Source of the DNA: Acanthochlamys bracteata
Taxonomy: Eukaryota; Streptophyta; Magnoliopsida; Pandanales; Velloziaceae
Assembly (NCBI GenBank): GCA_019914995.1
Contig: CM034135.1
Location: forward strand, 5,768,501-5,832,500
DNA: 64,000 bases
Direction: 5' to 3'
The position numbers and the translations under genes were made by a program. Shown here one piece after another: positions 35,453 to 46,511 of this stretch (position 1 is its first letter; every line of letters begins with the position of its first letter). Below the pieces are notes generated by a model. It had not been told where the DNA came from and made no database searches. It worked only from the letters and a program-made list of their open reading frames with translations.

Positions 35453-38150
35453 TTCCATTTCTTTTGAAAGCCAAACGTATCCCTATGACTAGACATTTGC
35501 AAATCTCCGAGTAATCCTCCCATGTGTGGGTATCAAGCCTTTCCCAAGATATTAAGACTTCTTGGTTAGAAAAGGAATCATGTACTAAAGCTAAGAAGAT
35601 GTTAAATCGTAAGTGCAAATATATGCCACCAGCTAGAAAAGAGAGTTTATTGAATATAAGCGAAAAGAAACACTGCCCTCTAATTATGACATACAATACA
35701 TTAGATAAAAATGCAACCTACTTGTGAAAGATCCAAAATATAGCCACTAGTCCATTGCATTTATGGATGGTCTAAAATGACAATGGTGAAGCTTATTGTT
35801 AAGACGGTTTGCACCAAAGATTGGCTAAGGTTGAAGCTTAAGGAACACTTAATCCCTGCATGAAAATTTTTATATTGACTGTAACTTAAGATCTCATAGG
35901 ATAGCACTTTATTCACTAAGTTGTGAATCCACAGAGTAACGACCAATAGAATGCTAGACTACAAGTACTAGGGCCATAAGCGCCACCTTATAGATAGACT
36001 CAGAAAGAGAGGAGAGGGGACACCCTTGTTAAAATATATGATAAGAAATGATAGTGAGAAAGGACTATTCTAATGCCTAATCCGAATATGTTCGTCTCCA
36101 CCATAAATACTAGAGAAGTCAGGTGTAGCCAACACTAGAGTAGTGATCATACAATTTCGAGCTAATTGAAGATGGCATCTACTTCTTGAAAGAGATAACA
36201 ATGGTACGACAATCTCCCCTTGCCCTTCGACAAACTGTCAAAATATGGCCAAGAGATAACAAGTGGAATACGGAAAGACCAATCTAGCATAGACTATACT
36301 ATGGAAGAATCTATAGAAATTTTATCTGTCGAGAAAATATAGCCAAGATATACAAGCCGATAATATCCAAACTGACACTTGGAACGATTAATACAAATGC
36401 GCTCCCTTTCTAATATTAGAGAGCATTAATCTTAGGTGCATCAAGTGGTCTTCCAAAGTAACACTATATACAAGAATGTTGTTAACAAAAACTAAAATAA
36501 ACTTATGAAGAAAAGTGCCACAAAACCTCATTCATGACATCTCGAAATGTTGCTGTACATTAGTGAGTCTAAACATCATTATGAAGAATTTGTAATGGTC
36601 GTCATTAGTATGGAAGCTATCTTATATAAGCACTCATCCTTAACCTGAATTTAATGATAACCAAACTTTGGGTCAAGATTAGAATGAAAAGCATCTTGAA
36701 GTCCATCCAAAAGTTCATCAATCATTAGGATCAAAATTTTATTCTTAATGAAAAAATGTAGTTGAGAGCGTAATAGTCTATACAAAAACACTTATTATCA
36801 TCCTTCTTTTCACGGGAGAATTGAAAAGAAAAATGCATATATGTTAGATAGGAGACACCTTGGTCAAGCATATCATGGACCATTCTTTTTATCACAATCT
36901 TTTGGGTAACAAGCATTGGAGGGGATAAACAACAGTCGAAAAAGCAAGGAAATTATATAATCCATTACTCAGTTAGGTGGCAGCATATAGAGTATTATCG
37001 GATGCTTATCTAAAAATGCCTGCAAATAGGATGAAATAAGCTTTTGGAAACTCCGGATCCCAACAGCTATACTATGTAAGGAATAAAAAGTACAACGTTA
37101 AAGATAGTATTAAGACACCAACCCTTTCTTATTTACCTTGCAATATGAATTCCTTATTATTCAATGAGAAGCGCATATCCTTTGCTTCCAATTACAAATT
37201 CCGAAACTCTCTAACCTTTTATGTCGAGTGCCAAATCTATAACCCTAAGAGGAAATAGATAAGCATCCGCCAATAACTCTACCCTTTGAGTGGAAAATAA
37301 GAATAACATGAATGGTAAATAATTTTAATGGAATGATCGTCATCCATCAGCAAGCTCCACCTTTAGTATTAAGATAAAAGAAATTGCAAGTGTAGTTAAT
37401 AAGCCAACCACTCAGTAATTAAGTCGTAGATACTGGTGGAGTCGACAAGTATGAATCCTTAATGTGCTTGAGCAGCTATATAAGGTAAAGGTCCCACCAA
37501 GCCATGCATAGCACACACTATCTCAATGCACTTCACATAACATTGGTGTGATGTCCTACGCCGGAGTGTCCTCATCCTCGATCTAAAAAGAAGACTCCTC
37601 ATCTTGCTCAACAATAGTGTATTGATTGGGTCCAGTATTGATATTTACGGTTATATTTGGTGTTACAATAAAGACATGACAATTTAGCTCAGGAATCACT
37701 AATTTCAACTAAGAAGGCAATGGGCTAAGCATATGTCCAAAAGAAAATGAAGACAGGAAACTAGTGGATGACATAGTATCAGGCTTTAAAAGACCAGAAA
37801 AAGAGAATGTATTCTTATTAGATTGGTTTGCATACCAAAATAATTGGTCAATCACTTAGAACCTAGCATCTCCCACATATAACTACAAAAAGTTTGTCCA
37901 TTTACCAAATTAGGTAGCTCTTTTTCACTTCAACACTATTCATGGACGCTTTACTACTAGTACGGCTCTAATCTAAAATAGATATCCAATAATCTTTTCC
38001 TACTAACATGCTTGGTATCCATCTTACTAGGTTCTGCTATCTTATGTTAAATCGAGACAAAGTAATTCGACAACCATTTTGGATTTAGTATTTTCGACAT
38101 AAGTATATATCATTTTTGACACACAACTAATGTGATCCTATTGAGTAGTG

Positions 38151-40080
38151 GATTTTGTTAAGCTTACCAAGTCATAGGTTAACTTGATCAACCTAAGACA
38201 AGATTCTCGCTAACTATCAAGTTATACAGCCTTATTTTTAAATAGGGCATTATCTTCAACCGCTTCGCTACTAGTCAAGATCTAACCTAATTTGGAGGTT
38301 CCAGCAATTCTAGTTGAAGTGATTGACTGGAATCTTGTGGAATGCCACGAGCGAGAAGAATTACCGTTATCTATAGAAAGCTTCTTGTAATACAACCTTG
38401 CTTACATGTGCATCGTTTGAAAATTGAAGTTGTAGTGTTATACCTTAACTAATAATCTTGTGTTGCATACGTCAGCTCAAATGCCCCACAAAATTGTTCT
38501 ATATTACAACCAACAAACGATTCCGTAGATCCTACAATGATGCCTAGTATTCGACAACTGCTCCCTTTTAAAAGAGTTATTGTCAAGAAAAGCTTGGATT
38601 CCCAATAATCGGTCGATCAAAACCAAAACAATAAGGCTATGGTAAGCTCCACTCATGAGTGATAAAGATAATTTCTTTTAAAGTTCTGGTATCATCTATT
38701 GGCTTCTCTAAAAAAATACATGATAGTAGTAGTCACAAGTTGTGGGTTGTTGTTCATAGTAACAAAAGCCTTGGTGAAATAATTTTATTATTGAGGTGAT
38801 AAGCTTTTGGAAGTCGCAAACTTGTGTCGACTTTTAGATCGATGGTTATTACTAATATAAAGATAAAATATCTAATAGGCTAGAATAAGGATAGTGCACT
38901 GCTAGTGGTCGGGCTATTGAATGAAAGAACCATCTAAATTATAGATGTACTTTTTAGGAAATGGGAAATTAGGAATGACAAAAGGGCCAAAAAATGATTA
39001 GGAACTATTGAGGGCTAGAAATGTCAAATTCATTTAAAGTTATAGATAGTAAAAGTATTAGAGTTTATGTGTTCTCAACAATGAAAGGAATGTTATATGT
39101 GTGACTAAGAAGTGTGGATTTTTGTTAAGCTCACCAAGTCAGAGGCTAACTTGACCAACTTAATGTGAGACGCTTACCAACTATAAAGTTAGCTAGCCTC
39201 AATTTTAAATAGGGCACCATCCTAGACCACTTTGTTACTAATCAGAATCTATCCTAATTTGGAGACAGTACTGGTTAAGGTGATGACTGAAAGCTTATGG
39301 AATGCCACAAACGAGAAGAATTAGGGATGTCTATGAAGAGCTTCTAGTAATACAACCTTGCTTATATGTGCATCGTTTGTAAATTTGAAAGTTGTAGTGC
39401 TATAACGTAAATAACAATCTTGTGATGCATATCTTCGCCAAAATGCCCATTGTTTTCTTTATTATAATCAGCAAACAGTTCTATAGACCCTCATAAGATG
39501 CATAATACTTTATAATCGCTCCCTTCTAAATGAGTTGTTGTCACGAAAAGCTTGGATTCCCAATAATCAGTCGATCAAAACCAAGCGACATGGCTACTAT
39601 AAGCTCCACTCATGAGTGATGAGGACGGTTTCTTTCAAAGTTTTGTTATCATCTAGTGGCTTATCAAAAGACATACATGGTAGCAGCAATCATCTTGTTA
39701 TAGATTATTATTCATAGTAACAAAAGTACTTCTTTATGGAATGATTTTATTGTTGAGAAGATGAGATTTTGCATGACGCAAATTTATGGCGATCTTTAGA
39801 TGGTTGTTACTGAACATACAAATGAACTGTCTAATAGGCTAGATTAAGGTTAGTGCTATACCAGTGTTGGGCTATTGAATGGAATCGTCCAAATTGTAGG
39901 GATGTGCTTTGTAGTAAATGAAAAATAAGGAATGACCAAAGGGGCCATAAGATGATTATGGACTATTAAGGGTTGAAAATGGGTGATTCATTGAAGTGAT
40001 AGATAGTAAAGTATATAAAGTTAACTAGCGTTTATGTGTTGCTAGCAATGAAAGGGATGTTATATATATGATTGATGTAG
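38151..40080. repeat. Tandem duplication, two copies of about 966 bp
   Basis: Copy 1 runs 38151-39116 and copy 2 runs 39117-about 40080. Both begin GATTTTGTTAAGC or GATTTTTGTTAAGC and share long blocks, for example AAAAGCTTGGATTCCCAATA, AAGCTCCACTCATGAGTGAT and TACAACCTTGCTTA. Divergence is perhaps 15-20% by eye. It lies in the upstream half of the old gypsy element. I could not assign a coding function. The copies might be a tandem duplication of that element's gag region or two copies of another repeat. Confidence 0.88.
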
Positions 40081-40389
40081 TGGTTATAGGTGAAGGTACG
40101 ATAATATGTGATGTTATTTGGAGAAACGATGAATTAAGAAGATACCAATGATTATCTTAGGTCTCAACATTTTTTGCAACTTTCCCACTAACTTCCAAGT
40201 CTCTGATTAATCGTTTGAAATCCGTAGTATAGCAAATGTGAGAAGACAATCAAGTTGATGATTATCTCTTGTCACTAAATGTCTTGGTAGCAATGAACTT
40301 GAGATTTCCTCTAATGAAGTAGAACTATTTTTGAGAACCGTTGTCCTTGATGACAATATTACACTTCAACTAGTCTAAGAGCAATATAA

Positions 40390-40637
40390 TGCTAAACGAG
40401 GAAAAAAAAAAGAATACTATGGCAGATGGTAATTGTTCTAGATTCATTCCTCAACCAACAAAAAGGATTAATATGGAGGCCAACCGCCCTTACATAGGGA
40501 ATTACAACATCATTAACTCAATGCATGCCACTAGTACATGCACTAGTAACTCACCAACTCTCCATGCTAATACAAATAAATATAAGTGGCTAGTCCACTA
40601 ATTCTTATTAAGGAATCAATAGGATGCAAGTCTAACA
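40390..40637 (-). repeat. 5' LTR of the old minus-strand gypsy element
   Basis: 248 bp, and the partner of 35203-35452. A MITE begins six bases beyond its outer edge. Confidence 0.7.
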
Positions 40638-40642
40638 CACGA

Positions 40643-40901
40643 AGGCCGTGTTTGGGAGTGCATTCTGAAAAAATATTTGTCAACAATTTCAGTTCATATT
40701 TCTCAATAAATCTTTTACAATATTTTACAGAATTTATTTAAAATTTTAGAACGTATAAACAAAATTCTAAATTATAAAATCTTATTATTGCTTATTTTTA
40801 TTATTATTTTAGTTAAAAAAATAAAACTCATTTTTCAAAACAGGATAAAAATACTCTTCTTTCTAAAAAAAATACTTTTCATAAGTATTCTCAAACGCCC
40901 T
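40643..40901. mobile_element. Tourist-like MITE (family A), inverted relative to the others
   Basis: 259 bp. The ends AGGCCGTGTTTGG and AGGGCGTTTGAGAAT face each other, with a 3-bp CGA repeat on both sides (40640-40642, 40902-40904). Read from the right-hand end, the interior matches the family A order seen at 12542 and 49203. Confidence 0.78.
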
Positions 40902-42621
40902 CGAATTCAATGCACCACAAACTACTGAAAAATAAATAAACAAAGAAAGAGAGGAAGAAAGTTAGAGAAAGAGGAGGAAGTGAAGTCCAATCTATTAAAA
41001 TCCTTTAATTTTTGCTTAGAATCTAGTGGGAGAATTTGATTATGACGATTCTATTCAAGCCCAAAGATTTGTTTTTTATAAATTATTTGTTGAATACGAA
41101 GCGAATTTTCAATTTTCCTCTCATGTCAATTAGCACTGTGTTAATTCCTGTTGACTTCTTTTAATTTATGCTAAAGTAACGATTTTAGCTAAACAATGTT
41201 ATTTTAAAAGTTATAATAATACCTCTAATAGTTTACCAAATAGGTTATTTAGACATATTATTATTTTATTGGAGAAAGATTTTGATGATGCTTGACACTC
41301 ATTGATTTCTTCTTTTTTCTTTTACATTGTTTTTGTAAAAGAAAAGTAATTTTCTTATGATTGTTATTGCCGTAGTAATGAGGTTTAAGATTTTTTTTCT
41401 TATTTAGACATATGATTCACCAAGTTATTTGGTAATTCATGTAATAATTATTGAAGTTACAAAATCGCAAATAGTTGAATGAATTTGTATTTAGTTCTCT
41501 TCTAAGCCAATTGTAGCACTATCACTGCTAAATTCAAAAGCCTAATATAAGAAGTCCAACAAAACCAAAAAGTCTCTAACTACTAAAACTCGTTGTTTTT
41601 GTTTATGCAATAATTCTTTGGATTAAAAGAAGTTGTCTTAATTTAAAGATGCTAATGAAGACAAAATTTCATAAGAAAAATTAGTGATTTATCTCGCAAG
41701 TGCATAGTTTTCGTCTATCATATAATAGATAATAAGTTTATTCCAAAGAGATTGTTGCTAATTTTAATCTAAGCTAAACTATCAAAATTTGTGTTTTGTG
41801 AAAGCTAAAAAGTGGACGAAAGCTAAAGTAAGAATTGTGAAATTAGAGATAAACATAACTGGAGTTTTAAAATTCACTACTAATTCATTTAATTTATTTT
41901 TTAAATAAATATGATAATAGATTATTATGATTATAAGGATTTTGTAACTAACACATTAGTCCAGTTTTTATATACGATTTCTAATTATAAATTTATTATT
42001 GATCCAGTTTAAAATTACATATCTCTAATTTTATTCTAACTCTTTCTTTAAAGATTAATATAGATGCTCCAAGTCTTGTGAAAGTATAAATCATGTAATT
42101 GCATTCATTTTGGTTCAGAAAATAATAACTACAGTTATTAATTATATGAATAATAAACTATGCTCCACTTGGTGCTTGCGAACACAATTAGTAAAATAGT
42201 GTAAATGTCAAATCTAATGTTGATAATGCATATAACTTAACAACTAAATATCTTTCCATATAAGAAATAATAACTCAATCTAAAGAGCAATCCATACATC
42301 AAATACTATTAATGAAATAAAAGAAATTTATTAGAATTTCATTCTTACTTCAGATTATAGAGTTTAGATGTTCATGTTGAAATTACAAATAGCAAAATCA
42401 AATAAAATAAACATGAGCTCAAAAAATATTGTAAAACAGCAATATTGCATTCCTATAGCTTTATCTTCCTTGGCTCACTCCTTAACTTCCTCCTGCTGCT
42501 ACGCTTTCTTGCCTCTATTTTGGATGTCGCATCTACTGTTCACTAGATCTGTTTTTACTCTAGTGATGGCAATGGCTCTCCATGGGATTTGGAGGCTATT
42601 CTTTCCTTACTACTTCACGTA

Positions 42622-42950
42622 TTTATAATTTTATAACTCATCTAAACTTTCAGAAAATTTTCAATCTTCTAACAGTCTCCCGAATTGCTTTCCTAAAAAA
42701 ATAATAATAAATAAAATAGATTTAATTATAGTGAAACTCTTGCCGGAGAGATTGAAGGAAGGAGAAATTCTTTGTGGAGAAGAGTGTATTTATATTCACA
42801 ACTCATCTAAACTTTTGAAAAATTTTTAATCTTTCAAAATTCTCCTGAATTGTTTTCTTAGAAAAATAATAAAGAAAATAAATTCAATTATAGTGAAACT
42901 CTTGCGGAGAGATTGAAGAAAGGAGAAATTCTTTGTGGAGAAGAGTGTGT
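42622..42950 (+). repeat. Two tandem copies of about 165 bp
   Basis: Copies start near 42622 and 42790. Each has ACTCATCTAAACTTT near its start and GGAGAAATTCTTTGTGGAGA near its end. Divergence is low, so the duplication is fairly recent relative to its surroundings. No function can be assigned. Confidence 0.85.
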
Positions 42951-44242
42951 ATGAAGAACTTCTTAAAATAAAGTGCTTGTTCAGGAGAGAGCGACGATGA
43001 AGGAGACGAGAAATGATAAACGTAGCCTATTTTAGGGTTTTTCTTTCATATGATGCTCACGAGAGGAAAACAAAACTTGATGTTGACTTCAATTCTCTTT
43101 CTTCTTATTGGCCTTAACACTTTCATAGGCCAAAATGAGGCCCACTCCTCTTGGCAGCTTACTTCCATTGCTTCTTGTCTTCAACCAGTTTTTCTTCTTC
43201 TACCTATTAATTCATAAAGTTTATATAATTTAGTAAAAAACACAAGAAATAATCAACTTTTAATTATAGCAAATACATATAAATACACTCTTATCATATG
43301 CAATTCTTATGTTTGGTGATTTTAACTTTACTAAACTTCTAATTCTTATGTGCGATTAATAAATTGTAATTTTAAATTAATTATATAATAATATGAATAA
43401 TTATATGACATTGTTAATCCGTGCTACTTTACTTCTTCAATTTTCTGCAAATTGTTTATCAAATTTATCGTCCCTTATTAAATTAATACTTTTGTCAAAT
43501 AATTACCGGACTTGTGGTTATTGTTGTTGCATTATTTGCTTCATTTCATTATTTGACAATATGGAATTATTGTGCCATTTGAGTTTTTACAAAATTTTTC
43601 TTTCAACATACTTCAGAAGACTTTTCAAGTACTGCATTGCAATCAGACCACTACTCTTCTTCTTTAAACATTTGGAAAATCTCGTCTCTATTTACCATTC
43701 CCATCAAACACATCATAAACTAAACTCACTTCTTATTTTCATTTTTTAAATTTGTTTATATTTTTCAATATGAGTTCACCGCATAATTGTTTTGCACAAA
43801 TGGCTTTCTTAAACGTTTAGCAATATCAAACTATTAAAAAATTACTTTGTAAAATCTTTCGAGTCTTTTGTTTAAAATTTTTGTATAAGTAGCATTCAAA
43901 TTTTGTTTCTTTATTAATGGACCAAATCATTTCAAAATAGTCATTTTATTTAAAAATTGGTGTAATTTGTAAAACAATCTTTCCTATTTCATTAGTTATT
44001 AGTTTAAAATCTTTTGCAAGTTGGATTTTGTATATTAAATCTAATAGACTAGAATATATTTTTTTTTCTTTGAAAAATTATATTTGTATAATTATTGATG
44101 ATCATCTTTTTCTTACATATAATAAATGAGTAAAAATTTAAGAAGAATGATATTGTGCGATCCACTAGTGAAACTACAAGAGGATCTACCCACGACAAAC
44201 GTTGATAGTAAGTGCGTGAATCACTTAAATATTAGTTTTTAA

Positions 44243-44484
44243 GGATGCGTTTGGTTCGAATTATCCTGACAGAATAGTGATATAATGTAATTCTTCATCT
44301 AATTTCTTTGTTTGGTTTTGTCAAAAAAGAGGTAATCTAAGTAATTCATACAAGAAAATCAGATTATATTGTGGTAATATGGTAATCAAATTATCTTTTA
44401 GGGAAATTATTGTGATAATACAACATTCTCAAAAATTAAATTAATGAGAGTCAAGAGTTTTACGAGTTTGAACCAAACACACTC
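44243..44484. mobile_element. MITE-like element with GTTTGGTT ends
   Basis: 242 bp. The left end GGATGCGTTTGGTTCGAATT and inverted right end GAGTGTGTTTGGTTCAAACT are similar over about 18 positions. A target duplication is not clear (TAA on the left, TAT on the right). The interior is non-coding. It could be a PIF/Harbinger or hAT derivative. Confidence 0.6.
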
Positions 44485-45419
44485 TATTATTTATTTTACA
44501 TGATGTAATTGTTTTGTTAAGATGCATGGATCAGTTGAAGGAGTTAGATAGAATTTATTTGCATGAGTTAGTTGAAGGAGTAGGTGGAAACTTATGCAAT
44601 ATCAGAAATAGTCGTTGGAGAATTTTTGTATAATCCTTAGAAGATAGCATACTTGCAACTCTTTTTATTTTGTATATGACCATGAATGAGTTATCAAAAA
44701 GAATTTGTTAAAATTAGTTTCCTTGTTTTCCTTTTTATTTGCTCTTGTAATGTCACTAACCAAAACCTAGTGAATTTTCCGGTCATAGAACATCGAAACG
44801 CTTATGCTTCTCTTAATGAAGAAAACTATTTTACTTACATCTTCGTACATTTTTGGGCTATTTTTTTTTTTACAAAGACCATCAAAACAATAATTTTTTT
44901 AATCTAGTGACGGTAGGAACCTTAATATTATACACATAATACCGTAAATATGCACGTAATATACTATAGAATAACTTTTGAATGACATAAATTATCAAAT
45001 CAGAAAAGTTTTTAAGTAAAATCATAAGATTTACTAATACCCACATTAGCGACATAATTTTTGTACTAAGGGGAATATTAAAAAGAAATCTCCATTCAAA
45101 TCTTTTATAGTTGAAAAAAATAAAATTTAAAAAAAATGCAGCGTTTTCAAAATATTTCATAACTTAAAACAATAATAAGTATAATTATGTCTTGATATAT
45201 AATTTAATTCATACATTTAAAATTTTGATAAATTTTTAACTTTTTAAATTTGAGTAGTTCAAAATACATTTGAAACACAGGACGTTGACGTAGTTTGCTA
45301 GTAAATGATGAATTTGTCAATTTACTACATTAATTAAATAATGTCAACTTAAACGATTCCTAAATAATAATATTTAATCAGTAATAATAATATTATTCAA
45401 TCAACAAAACCAAAACTCC

Positions 45420-46511
45420 ACGACTTAAAAGCAAGTGAGCAACGACTTTTCGGCCTTCCTTTTCCAGTTTTCTTTCATTTTGCAAATCAACTGAAGCAAG
45501 TCCAGATTTCTCTTTCTTTTCGTCTCTCATTGATTGTTTCTATTGATCGCATTCTGCTGACCATGGGATGTTTTGCCAGCATTTGATCTTTTATTCTCGC
45601 TTCTGTGTCACTCAAAGGATCTCGGTTTGAGATTTCTTTTTTTTGCCGTTAACCATAGATCTTCCTCTATTTTGTCTCCGTCATTCCCTCACCACGCACG
45701 CAACACCGACGTGATCCCGATCCGCCGATTTCACCCCTTCCTGCTGGCGAATCTATCCGAGATCTTCCTTCACACTGGCTGCTATTGCTATTTATTCTCC
45801 GGGCTGACTGAGGCGGATCCACTGCGACCGTGCCGCTGCTGCTGCTGCGGCCGGTCGATTCCAGCCTCCGACAGACATTTCTAATTCATTCCCATCACCT
45901 CCACGCTCTGCTGCCGCTGTCCTTTTGCCTCCTGACCGCGGCAGCCACCGTTGATTGTTGCCCTAGCTGCTACCTGGCTGCTACTTCATCCCCCGCGCCC
46001 ACAATTTAATTTCGACGACTGAACACTGCCCTTAATAGGTAACTTCACCCTTTTTGCTACTATTGGTGGTTTGAATCGTCTCCAGCAGCCGGAACCAGCT
46101 GACGATTACTGCCAACTTCTCTCTGCTGTGACGGCCAGGTTCATCAATCGATTACGGTCTCTAATATTGCCAGTAAGCTGCTTTTACCTCACCATTTCAT
46201 GCCAGAATAATTTGGGGCCTAGTGCGACAATAAGATGCTTATAGGTGCGTACCTAGTGTTTGTAGCTTGAAGGTGATTTGCTTTGGACTTGTGTTTAGAT
46301 CTGAAGTTTTACTACCGAATCTGTGCGCTGTCTCTTGTACCTAGGTAAGACCTCGAAGTTAAGAAAAAATTAATCTCTTTCTTGTTCTTTGGTGAAATTA
46401 TTACAAGTTTGACTATAAATCCCGGTGGTACTTTTGGCTTTTGAAATTCTAGCTTGACTAGGATATTGGATCAAGTGCAGCTCATACCAAAATTTGGTAA
46501 TTGGATTGAGC
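45420..46511 (+). promoter_or_regulatory. Promoter and 5' UTR region of the HPAT gene
   Basis: A GC-rich island (about 45640-46140) in otherwise AT-rich DNA marks the likely transcription start region. A leader intron is plausible between a CCAGTAAGC donor at about 46170 and a GTGCAG acceptor at about 46480. An 8-codon upstream frame (ATG at about 45563, MGCFASI then stop) would lie in the leader. The 103-codon open frame at 45573-45884 has no family match and I treat it as untranslated. Confidence 0.45.

Larger units (their letters stand above)
35203..40637 (-). mobile_element. Old Ty3/gypsy element on the minus strand
   Basis: Two LTR-like ends of nearly equal size, 40390-40637 (5', 248 bp) and 35203-35452 (3', 250 bp), start TGTTAGACTTGCATCC and TGTCATATGTGCATCC on the minus strand and both end ...TTTAGCAT(A/T). 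Between them the minus strand carries reverse transcriptase (MLDQGV at about 36.87 kb, FRLTNVQQHFEMS at about 36.57 kb, LVFVNNILVYS at about 36.48 kb), RNase H remnants (about 35.8-36.2 kb) and an integrase/chromodomain tail (EVLISWERLDTHTWEDYSEI at about 35.55 kb). The gag half is poorly recognisable and contains a 966-bp tandem duplication. It has very many breaks. The LTRs are strongly diverged, so this is the oldest LTR element in the window whose ends can be placed. The small LTRs suggest a Reina-like chromovirus. Flanks CATTA and CACGA match at only 3 of 5 positions. Confidence 0.75.
40905..45400. other. AT-rich intergenic DNA
   Basis: No gene was recognised. It contains a tandem duplication (42622-42950) and a MITE-like element (44243-44484), listed separately. 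Several open frames of 70-118 codons here are Phe/Ile/Leu-rich translations of AT-rich DNA and have no coding character. Confidence 0.6.

Noticed and set aside
43393-43749. 118-codon open frame in intergenic DNA
   Set aside because: Leu/Phe/Ile-rich translation of AT-rich DNA, with no conserved motif and no supporting exon structure.
45573-45884. 103-codon Cys- and Pro-rich open frame upstream of HPAT
   Set aside because: It lies in the expected leader/promoter of the HPAT gene, has no recognisable domain, and its composition follows the GC-rich DNA.
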